From NCBI GenBank assembly GCA_017383665.1, contig JAFNWA010000163.1:1-5200 (forward strand): a stretch of DNA of 5,200 bases, written 5' to 3'. Positions 1-4,619 of the stretch are shown one piece after another. Each line of letters opens with the position of its first letter. Position 1 is the first letter of the stretch. The notes beneath the pieces are model-generated. The model had not been told where the DNA came from. It saw only the letters and a program-made list of their open reading frames with translations, and ran no database searches. The DNA is from Bacteroidaceae bacterium. Lineage in GTDB: Bacteria; Bacteroidota; Bacteroidia; Bacteroidales; Bacteroidaceae. The translations under genes were made by a program, and so were the position numbers.

Positions 1-749
1 GGGATGGTGGCAATGGTGTTGTCCCAGTTGCGTACCTTGACAATGGTTAGCGAGATGTCGAATACGTTTCCGTTGATGCTTGTGCCGGGTATTTCAATCC
101 AGTCGCCAAGGCGCACCATGTCGTTCTCCAATAAAAGGAAACCGCCTACAAAGCCCATGATGCTGTCCTTGGCAATGAGCATGAGCACGGCGGCAAATGC
201 TCCCAGACCACCGATAAGGTATAGGGGTGATTTGTTGGTGAGTATGGATATTATTACAATGGCAGCAACAAGAATCACAATTATCTTGCCCACCTGGATG
301 AATCCTTTCACCGGCCTGTCGTGGAACTTACTGTTGTTGAATGCCGAATCGCCAAGGGCGCTCAATATTGCTGTTGTTGCAATGACCATGGCAATGATGG
401 AGTATATAGATACTGCAAGCTCGATGTAGTGAAGGAGGATGCTGCCCGGGGCTATGGTTATGGGTAGCAGTGCATTTATGGTTATGGGTACTAGCAGATG
501 TGCTACTTTGCGCAGCCTTTTGCCCTTCAGTATCTGCGACAGAAAGTTGTAGTGCTTGCGTTTTACAACACGTTTTGTGGAAAAGAGTGCTATGCGGTAA
601 GCTATTTCCATTACTGCAATCGCTATTGCAATGACAATTACCGATATCACCAATGTGTCATATTGCTCAATCTTCTCTTGCTCTAATCCCATGTGTAACA
701 GCAGTTCCTTTACCTTGTCATATATATAATTAGTGATATTTCTCTGCAT
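1..749 (-). CDS. Mechanosensitive ion channel, MscS superfamily, YbdG/MscM-like (3' end off window)
   Basis: Inner-membrane channel of the MscS superfamily, expected to open under membrane tension and release solutes during hypo-osmotic shock. The 249 visible codons start at ATG 749, with an in-frame TAA seven codons upstream fixing this start. Hydrophobic segments lie at about residues 32-54, 84-103, 109-131 and 152-171. A Gly/Ala-rich pore-lining helix follows at about 176-208 (LIGGLGAFAAVLMLIAKDS). The beginning of the cytoplasmic beta domain comes next, with LGDWIEIPG at 214-222 and VRNWDNTIATI at 239-249. The RPVKGFIQVGKII stretch (145-157) and the LGDWIE...VRNWDNTI signature resemble E. 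coli YbdG (about 415 aa), so roughly 40% of the protein is missing beyond the left edge. No gene partner is visible upstream; the next 400 bp are repeats. The family call is firm; the exact subfamily and conductance class are inferred. Confidence 0.93.
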   Translation of the reverse strand, partial: MQRNITNYIYDKVKELLLHMGLEQEKIEQYDTLVISVIVIAIAIAVMEIAYRIALFSTKRVVKRKHYNFLSQILKGKRLRKVAHLLVPITINALLPITIAPGSILLHYIELAVSIYSIIAMVIATTAILSALGDSAFNNSKFHDRPVKGFIQVGKIIVILVAAIVIISILTNKSPLYLIGGLGAFAAVLMLIAKDSIMGFVGGFLLLENDMVRLGDWIEIPGTSINGNVFDISLTIVKVRNWDNTIATI

Positions 750-762
750 GGTTATTATGATT

Positions 763-770
763 TAAAGATA
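763..770 (-). promoter_or_regulatory. Possible -7 box for the mechanosensitive channel gene
   Basis: Read on the minus strand this is TATCTTTA, seven of eight positions of the Bacteroidota -7 consensus TAnnTTTG. It abuts the end of the 771-874 repeat, so any -33 element would lie inside the repeat, and no TTTG is seen there. The implied leader before ATG 749 would be only about 10 nt. Weak call. Confidence 0.25.
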
Positions 771-874
771 CTCCCCTCCGTCGGCAGGCCGCCACCTCCC
801 CTCTGCAAGAGTGGAGGAGCTATTTTAGCTCTCCCACTTATTTATAAGGGGGAGTGCCCGTAGGGCGAGGGGGA
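771..874. repeat. Palindromic multi-hairpin repeat element (MITE/REP-like)
   Basis: A roughly 104-bp element that folds as nested arms. Outer arms are CCCCTC (773-778) with GAGGGG (867-872). A second pair is CTCCCC (796-801) with GGGGAG (849-854). Inside them is a 12-bp hairpin, 811-822 against 826-837 with a TTT loop and two imperfect positions. Two small side hairpins complete the shape: CGGC-AG-GCCG at 782-791 and GCCC-GTA-GGGC at 856-866. The result is a symmetric branched structure. It is G/C-tract rich, unlike its AT-rich flanks, and has no open reading frame. The look matches non-autonomous dispersed repeats of Bacteroidales chromosomes, but copy number cannot be seen from one window. 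Confidence 0.7.
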
Positions 875-879
875 TTTTA

Positions 880-948
880 AGAAGTTGTTTGAATTTATCT
901 CCACTGCGAACATAAGCTACGCTCGTTGATAAATATTCAAAAGCTTCT
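880..948. repeat. Imperfect long inverted repeat, about 20-bp arms
   Basis: The left arm 880-899 (AGAAGTTGTTTGAATTTATC) and right arm 928-948 are reverse complements, apart from one- or two-base insertions and a few mismatches. They enclose a 28-nt GC-richer loop (900-927). It begins five bases after the preceding element ends. No coding potential is seen. Likely a second family of dispersed fold-back repeat; a transcribed structured RNA is the alternative. Confidence 0.6.
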
Positions 949-981
949 ATGTATCGTTTCTATAACAAAAATAAAGATCGT

Positions 982-1015
982 TTTGCCGTGAAGTTTGGTG
1001 AATTTTGTATCTTCG
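982..1015 (+). promoter_or_regulatory. Probable promoter for the thioesterase gene
   Basis: TATCTTCG at 1008-1015 matches seven of eight positions of the Bacteroidota -7 consensus TAnnTTTG. A TTTG at 982-985 lies 22 bp upstream, an acceptable distance for the -33 element of this group. The same TATCTTCGC string occurs before dnaB (2796-2804), which supports it being a real promoter word in this genome. The implied leader to ATG 1151 is about 130 nt and would carry the 1053-1108 repeat. Confidence 0.45.
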
Positions 1016-1052
1016 CGATGAAAATAATGCTGAACCGTAAATTACGATTTTA

Positions 1053-1108
1053 GCGACGAGGAATCTAAATATATTTATAGAGATTTCTCCCTTCGGTTCG
1101 AAATGACA
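1053..1108. repeat. REP-like fold-back element
   Basis: GAGGAATCT (1058-1066) pairs with AGATTTCTC (1081-1089), with one G-U, around an AT-rich loop (1067-1080). A small TTCG-GTT-CGAA hairpin follows at 1092-1102. The right half, ATTTCTCCCTTCGGTTCGAA followed by ATGAC, resembles a short repeat common in Bacteroidota intergenic regions; this resemblance is from memory and not checked. It ends 42 bp before the thioesterase start codon and probably lies within its leader. Confidence 0.5.
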
Positions 1109-1150
1109 ACAACTTTTAGTAGATGGTGATTACTTAAATCAAATTATACT

Positions 1151-1522
1151 ATGCCGGAAATAGGAATGACATTTACAAGCAACACAGTGGTTTCACAGGA
1201 CAACTGCGCTGCAACAATGGGGTCGGGCGACCTCGAGGTCTTTGCAACACCTGCAATGGTTGCGCTCATGGAGAACGCGGCAATGAATGCCGTGGCACAA
1301 GCTCTGCCACATGGCTCAACGACAGTCGGTGCCGAGATGAACACTACTCACATAAAACCCTCGCCAATTGGTGCAACGGTACAGGCTACTGCAACGCTAA
1401 TGGCTGTTGAGGGGCGCAAACTTACATTCGCTGTTGAAGCGTGTGACGGTGCCGGTACAATAGGCCGGGGAACTCATGTGCGATTTATTGTTGACAAGGA
1501 ACGCTTTATGGCAAAATTGTAA
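1151..1522 (+). CDS. Hot-dog-fold acyl-CoA thioesterase, FlK family
   Basis: A 123-aa cytoplasmic enzyme of the fluoroacetyl-CoA thioesterase (FlK) family, which hydrolyses small acyl-CoA thioesters. The residues aligned with the FlK triad Thr42/Glu50/His76 are Thr33, Glu41 and His67, with exactly the same spacing. Gly60 and Arg111 fall where FlK has Gly69 and Arg120. The C-terminal stretch VEGRKLTF...DG...IGRGTH.R.....RF.AK is also closely FlK-like. FlK's substrate gate Phe36 corresponds here to Asp27, so fluoroacetate specificity is unlikely and the true substrate is unknown. ATG 1151 is chosen because an in-frame TAA lies just upstream (at 1135). There is no clear Shine-Dalgarno; the leader is A/T-rich. 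The gene stands alone with its own terminator. A general housekeeping role in clearing small acyl-CoAs is inference. Confidence 0.9.
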   Translation: MPEIGMTFTSNTVVSQDNCAATMGSGDLEVFATPAMVALMENAAMNAVAQALPHGSTTVGAEMNTTHIKPSPIGATVQATATLMAVEGRKLTFAVEACDGAGTIGRGTHVRFIVDKERFMAKL

Positions 1523-1551
1523 TCCTTCCATCGGTTCACAATTCAATACAT

Positions 1552-1592
1552 AAAAGCAAAAATCCCGCAATCGCAGGATTTTTGCTTTTTTT
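1552..1592 (+). terminator. Intrinsic terminator of the thioesterase gene
   Basis: A perfect 14-bp stem (1552-1565 with 1576-1589), a 10-nt loop and a seven-T run at 1586-1592, starting 29 bp after the stop codon. The opposite strand also ends in a short T run, so weak bidirectional action is possible. It shares the ATACATAAAAG start with the dnaB/trpS terminator. Confidence 0.88.
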
Positions 1593-1749
1593 AACATTCT
1601 TGCGAAAACAATTTGCTTTTCACAGGTGTTTATATAGTGCAAGTCACCGATAACGGCTGTCGGATATGTGAATACCTTGCAGCGGTTTGTTAATATAACA
1701 AGTGACTGCGCATAGTAGTTTTGTCGTGTTTTATTTTGTGTTTGTGTTA
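1593..1749 (+). other. Gene-free stretch with a foldable segment; possible small RNA or leader
   Basis: No convincing reading frame lies here. On the plus strand 1638-1681 can fold as TGCAAG (1638-1643) with CTTGCA (1676-1681), TCAC (1644-1647) with GTGA (1668-1671), and CGA (1648-1650) with TCG (1660-1662), with bulges only on the right side. A competing pairing joins 1637-1647 with GTGACTGCGC (1702-1711), leaving one bulged A, so the two folds exclude each other. TTGTTA-ATA-TAACAA (1687-1701) is a small palindrome. The segment lies between two plus-strand terminators. Transcription is not shown; the RNA reading is inference. Confidence 0.3.
1716..1723 (+). promoter_or_regulatory. Consensus -7 box upstream of the orphan terminator
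   Basis: TAGTTTTG is a full match to TAnnTTTG. The nearest TTTG (1686-1689) is 26 bp upstream, somewhat too far for a standard -33 element. If used, it would give a transcript of roughly 60-65 nt ending at the 1750-1791 terminator. The region is T-rich, so chance occurrence is plausible. Confidence 0.25.
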
Positions 1750-1791
1750 GGTTGCCCTCTGATGTGAATCACGGGGCAACCGTTTTTTTTT
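1750..1791 (+). terminator. Plus-strand intrinsic terminator with GNRA tetraloop
   Basis: GGTTGCCC (1750-1757) pairs with GGGCAACC (1774-1781). The helix resumes after two non-canonical positions with TGAT (1760-1763) against ATCA (1768-1771), capped by GTGA, a GNRA tetraloop in RNA. A G and nine T's (1783-1791) follow. The T run is only on the plus-strand 3' side, and the GNRA loop forms only in the plus-strand RNA. It therefore points into the 3' end of ispE rather than terminating ispE: the minus strand downstream of the hairpin has no T run. It overlaps the ispE stop codon by two bases. Confidence 0.8.
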
Positions 1792-2623
1792 AGTCAATCT
1801 TCTTGCACCAGCAGAACATTCCGGGGAAGAGTTCCTTTATTTTTTCAATATCCTGTTCTTCCTTGAAAATACCAAAGAACGACGAACCGCTGCCCGACAT
1901 TGATGCATACACAGCGCCCATTGAGTACAACTCCTCTTTAATCTTCTCCATCTCCGGGTGCTTTGCAAATATGCTCTTCTCGAAATCGTTCTTCATCGCC
2001 TCTCTCCACTCATGGATGGGGCGTGCGGCTATTTTGATCAGTGGTACCTGTGGCTTTTGTGGTGTCACCAGCGCGTATGCATCCTTGGTAGATACATGTA
2101 CATCGGGTTTCACAAGAACAAGATAATACCCGGCAATGCTGCATTCAGTGGGTGTGAGAATGTTGCCTATTCCGGTTGCATATGCCGGGGTGTTGTCGAT
2201 GAAGAAAGCACAGTCGGCGCCAATGCGTGTCGCGTATGTGCATAGCTCCTCACTGCTTAGTCCAAGGTCGGCAATCTCATTGAGCATCTTCAGGGCAAAC
2301 GCAGCATCGGCGCTACCGCCACCCAGGCCGGCGCCTGTGGGGATATGCTTGTATAGTGAAATATCAACCTTGGGCAACTTGTAATCGGCTGCAAGTGCTT
2401 TATACGCTTTTATTACAAGGTTGTCATCGTCATTTCCATCGAACACGGCATTGTACATCTTGAAAGTATAATCGGGCGCATCCTTGTCTGTCGTCGGTGT
2501 TATCTCCAGAATGTCGCACAGCGGAATGGGGTAGAACACAGTCTCCAGGTTGTGGTAACCGTCGGGGCGTTTCTCTACAATATCTAGCCCAAGATTTATC
2601 TTTGCATTAGGGAATGTTATCAT
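1790..2623 (-). CDS. ispE: 4-(cytidine 5'-diphospho)-2-C-methyl-D-erythritol kinase
   Basis: Cytoplasmic GHMP-family kinase of the MEP (non-mevalonate) pathway. It phosphorylates the 2-hydroxyl of CDP-methylerythritol with ATP on the way to isopentenyl diphosphate. At 277 aa it is close to E. coli IspE (283). Visible motifs: N-terminal NAKINLGLDI (6-15) with the catalytic Lys8; RPDGYHNL (19-26); the ATP-binding loop PTGAGLGGGSADAA (95-108); IGADCAFF (134-141) with catalytic Asp137; and the third GHMP motif MSGSGSSFF (242-250). ATG 2623 is placed directly ahead of the conserved AKINL motif. It is transcribed divergently from dnaB with a leader of about 70 nt containing two small hairpins. No minus-strand terminator is obvious after its stop. 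Function is certain on motifs. Confidence 0.98.
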   Translation of the reverse strand: MITFPNAKINLGLDIVEKRPDGYHNLETVFYPIPLCDILEITPTTDKDAPDYTFKMYNAVFDGNDDDNLVIKAYKALAADYKLPKVDISLYKHIPTGAGLGGGSADAAFALKMLNEIADLGLSSEELCTYATRIGADCAFFIDNTPAYATGIGNILTPTECSIAGYYLVLVKPDVHVSTKDAYALVTPQKPQVPLIKIAARPIHEWREAMKNDFEKSIFAKHPEMEKIKEELYSMGAVYASMSGSGSSFFGIFKEEQDIEKIKELFPGMFCWCKKID

Positions 2624-2636
2624 ATTTTTAAAGATT

Positions 2637-2667
2637 GCTCACTCTTTATGGGAGCTGTCCAAAGGAC
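2637..2667 (-). promoter_or_regulatory. Two adjacent small hairpins in the ispE leader (possible repeat fragment)
   Basis: On the minus strand, GTCC-TTT-GGAC (2667-2657) is followed after one base by a GCTC/GAGC stem (2655-2637), ending 13 bases before the ATG. The CCCCTCAGTC...GACAGCTCCC wording recalls the CTCCCC-rich element at 771-874, so this may be a decayed relative of that repeat. A role in translation is speculative. Confidence 0.35.
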
Positions 2668-2691
2668 TGAGGGGTATTTAACTATAAGTTG

Positions 2692-2710
2692 TTTGCTGTA
2701 AGCAAAGGTA
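2692..2710 (-). promoter_or_regulatory. ispE promoter with overlapping inverted repeat
   Basis: Minus-strand TACCTTTG (2710-2703) is a full match to the Bacteroidota -7 consensus TAnnTTTG, placing the start site near 2697 and a leader of about 74 nt. No TTTG is seen at the expected -33 distance. TTTGCT-GTA-AGCAAA (2692-2706) is a perfect 6-bp inverted repeat covering part of the -7 box and the presumed start site, a layout that could serve as an operator. Confidence 0.6.
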
Positions 2711-2727
2711 ATACTTTTTTTTATCCC

Positions 2728-2756
2728 GTTGATAACTTATCTTGTTTTGTTGATAA
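2728..2756 (+). repeat. Direct repeat GTTGATAA, 21-bp period, DnaA-box-like
   Basis: GTTGATAA occurs at 2728-2735 and again at 2749-2756, exactly 21 bp apart (two helical turns). TGTTGATAA (2748-2756) differs at one base from the DnaA box TGTGGATAA. The first copy also starts a GATAA-C-TTATC palindrome (2731-2741). It lies between the ispE and dnaB promoters, so a protein bound here could act on both. DnaA binding is inference. Confidence 0.35.
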
Positions 2757-2771
2757 AGCTTCTTGAGTTTG

Positions 2772-2803
2772 TTGTTTTATTTGTGCAGTTGTGTGTATCT
2801 TCG
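2772..2803 (+). promoter_or_regulatory. dnaB: Probable dnaB promoter
   Basis: TATCTTCG (2796-2803) matches seven of eight positions of TAnnTTTG and is identical to the box before the thioesterase gene. A TTG at 2772-2774 sits 21 bp upstream. The start site would be near 2809, leaving a short leader of about 24 nt before ATG 2833. This also argues against the upstream in-frame GTG at 2791, which precedes the presumed transcription start. Confidence 0.55.
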
Positions 2804-2832
2804 CAGCCGGAAAAAAGAAGCTGTTTAATTTT

Positions 2833-4416
2833 ATGGAAGATACAAATACACCGAAAAGAAGGGCGCCCCGTCGTCAGGCTGCCGATAATACACCTAAGTT
2901 GAGTGATTATGGTCATGTCCAGCCCCAGGCTCTTGAATTTGAAGAGGCTGTGCTTGGCGCGTTGATGATTGACAGTGATGCCATTGGCCGATTGGGCGGA
3001 ATGTTGAAGCCCGAATCGTTCTACGACAAGCGCAACCAGTTGCTCTTTGAGGCCATACAGCAGATGGACCTCAATGACCGTCCTGTGGATATCCTCACGG
3101 TGACGGAGTTCCTGCGCAGCAAGGGTACACTCGAGGAGGTTGGTGGTCCTGTATATGTGGCACAGCTCACAAGCAAGGTTGTGTCATCGGTAAACATTGA
3201 GTATCATGCCAATATCATTGCGCAGAAGAAACTTGCGCGTGACCTCATCCGCTTCACCAGCAAGACACAGACACAGGCATTTGACGAAACACAGGATATT
3301 GACGAACTGATGCAGCAGGCCGAGTCGGAACTGTTCGAGATTTCGGGCAGCAAGATGAAGAAGGATTACACTCAGATTAACCCTGTAATCCGTCAGGCAT
3401 ACGATCAGATTATCACAGCTTCAAAGAATACCAGCGGTATCAGTGGACTCAGCACCGGCTATCACCGTCTCGATAAAGTCCTCTCGGGTTGGCAGCCAAC
3501 CGACCTCATTATCCTTGCGGCGCGTCCTGCGATGGGTAAGACAGCGTTCGCGCTCTCGCTTGTGCGTAACATGGCAATCGACCAGGGCATTCCATGCGGT
3601 ATGTTCTCGCTTGAGATGGGTAATGTGCAGCTTGTTCAGCGTCTCATCTGTAATGTGTGCCAGATACCGGGTGATAAAATCCGTAGCGGTCAGCTCGAGC
3701 GTTACGAGTGGGGACAGCTCGATAGCAAGATTGTTGCTCTTGAGAATGCACCTCTTTACATTGACGACACTCCGCAGCTCTCGGTGTTTGAGCTCCGTTC
3801 AAAGGCCCGCCGCATGGTGCGCGAGCATGGCGTTAAGATGATTTTCATTGACTACTTGCAGTTGATGACAGCCAACACAGGCAAGGGTAACCGACAGGAG
3901 GAGATCAGTACCATCTCTCGCGCGCTCAAAGGTCTCGCCAAGGAGTTGAATATTCCAATCATGGCACTCAGTCAGTTGAACCGTAATGTCGAGGGTCGTG
4001 AAGGTCTCGAGGGTAAGCGTCCTCAGCTCAGTGACCTCCGTGAGTCGGGAGCCATCGAGCAGGATGCCGATATCGTAATGTTCGTTAACCGCCCCGAGTA
4101 CTTCCACATCTACAAAGACGGCGATTTCGACTGGCGTGGCAAGGCTGAGATTATCATAGCAAAGCACCGTAACGGTGGACTTGACAATGTGCCTTTGCTC
4201 TTCCGCAAGGAGTATGCGCGTTTCATGAACCTCGATGACGAGACCCTTGCGCCACCTCCTGGTGATATGCCTGTAATGCGCGGTTCAAAGATGAATGTGG
4301 ATATGACACCTCCCGAACCCGATTATGTTCCCGAGCTCCCTGACTATTTGCAGAATACCGGTGCAGGAATGATGCCTCCAGGCTTGCAAGGTGGCGGAAA
4401 TGAAGTGCCGTTCTAA
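2833..4416 (+). CDS. dnaB: Replicative DNA helicase DnaB
   Basis: Hexameric 5'-3' helicase that unwinds DNA at the replication fork and recruits primase. It is 527 aa from ATG 2833; an in-frame GTG at 2791 would add 14 residues but overlaps the promoter. Order of parts: basic low-complexity N-terminus (1-30); N-terminal helical domain (about 31-135) with the family motifs PQALEFEEAVLGALM and YDKRNQLLFEAI; linker (about 150-200); RecA-like ATPase domain (about 203-465). Key sites are Walker A ARPAMGKTA (230-238, Lys236), FSLEMG with catalytic Glu261, Walker B MIFIDYLQLM (336-345, Asp340), SQLNRNVE (380-387), DLRESGAIEQDAD (401-413) and AKHRNGG with the arginine-finger candidate Arg446. No intein interrupts it. 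A Pro/Gly/Met-rich tail (about 470-527) ends in NEVPF, reminiscent of the SSB C-terminal tip. Function is certain. Confidence 0.98.
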   Translation: MEDTNTPKRRAPRRQAADNTPKLSDYGHVQPQALEFEEAVLGALMIDSDAIGRLGGMLKPESFYDKRNQLLFEAIQQMDLNDRPVDILTVTEFLRSKGTLEEVGGPVYVAQLTSKVVSSVNIEYHANIIAQKKLARDLIRFTSKTQTQAFDETQDIDELMQQAESELFEISGSKMKKDYTQINPVIRQAYDQIITASKNTSGISGLSTGYHRLDKVLSGWQPTDLIILAARPAMGKTAFALSLVRNMAIDQGIPCGMFSLEMGNVQLVQRLICNVCQIPGDKIRSGQLERYEWGQLDSKIVALENAPLYIDDTPQLSVFELRSKARRMVREHGVKMIFIDYLQLMTANTGKGNRQEEISTISRALKGLAKELNIPIMALSQLNRNVEGREGLEGKRPQLSDLRESGAIEQDADIVMFVNRPEYFHIYKDGDFDWRGKAEIIIAKHRNGGLDNVPLLFRKEYARFMNLDDETLAPPPGDMPVMRGSKMNVDMTPPEPDYVPELPDYLQNTGAGMMPPGLQGGGNEVPF

Positions 4417-4420
4417 ACCG

Positions 4421-4553
4421 AACTGAAAGGTGAAAGCTGCGGTTAAGCGAGCGCAACGCAAGTTTATTTGCAAGTTGCACAGCGAGCGGAAGCAGGTTCA
4501 AGCGCACAAAGTGCGATTAAAGGTGTTTTCAGTTTTCCGCTTTCCGCTTTCCG
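4421..4553. repeat. Fold-back intergenic repeat element after dnaB
   Basis: AACTGAAA (4421-4428) and TTTCAGTT (4527-4534) are an 8-bp inverted repeat enclosing the element. Inside are a hairpin GCAAC/GTTGC (4453-4457, 4474-4478) extended by GCAA/TTGC (4458-4461, 4468-4471), flanked by a GCGAGCG direct repeat (4447-4453, 4482-4488), and a second hairpin CGCAC-AAA-GTGCG (4503-4515). The right end holds nearly three copies of TTTCCGC (4534-4553), which could instead pair with the GAAAG-rich left end (4425-4442). It has no reading frame of its own and looks like a dispersed repeat family inserted between the dnaB stop and its terminator. Copy number is unknown. Confidence 0.6.
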
Positions 4554-4554
4554 A

Positions 4555-4613
4555 TACATAAAAGAAAATCCGGCAGTGAGTAACACACTCATTGCCGGAT
4601 TTTCTTTTATGTA
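4555..4613. terminator. Very long bidirectional terminator between dnaB and trpS
   Basis: Arms 4555-4581 and 4587-4613 pair over 27 bp with a single G-U and a 5-nt loop. A-rich/T-rich outer halves give T runs in both directions; six T's also follow at 4615-4620 on the plus strand. The two genes converge on it, so it likely ends both transcripts. Its ATACATAAAAG edge is shared with the 1552-1592 terminator. Confidence 0.9.
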
Positions 4614-4619
4614 AGTTTT

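Noticed and set aside
4..429. Plus-strand 141-codon reading frame at the left edge
   Set aside because: It lies antisense to the channel gene, whose minus-strand translation gives clear MscS-family motifs. The plus-strand product is low-complexity Met/Ser/Thr-rich shadow sequence.
498..686. Plus-strand 62-codon frame
   Set aside because: Shadow of the first membrane segments of the channel gene; no independent start signal or motif.
1018..1053. Eleven-codon mini-ORF directly after the TATCTTCG box
   Set aside because: Its ATG falls about at the presumed transcription start, no ribosome binding site is possible, and its content is unremarkable. A leader peptide cannot be supported.
1958..2384. 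Plus-strand frames across ispE
   Set aside because: Antisense shadows of ispE, with no family motifs of their own.
2712..2719. TACTTTTT as a second plus-strand -7 box for dnaB
   Set aside because: It sits in a homopolymer T run, the spacing to the nearest TTTG (2692-2695) is short at 16 bp, and it is further from dnaB than a better box.
2791..2832. GTG at 2791 as the dnaB start
   Set aside because: This 14-codon extension overlaps the -7 box and the presumed transcription start; ATG 2833 gives a normal short leader.
3443..3841. 132-codon plus-strand frame within dnaB
   Set aside because: Alternate frame of the DnaB ATPase domain; Ser/Arg-rich shadow translation.
4223..4507. Minus-strand 94-codon frame overlapping the dnaB 3' end and repeat
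   Set aside because: Antisense to the dnaB tail and the fold-back element, no recognisable motif or promoter.
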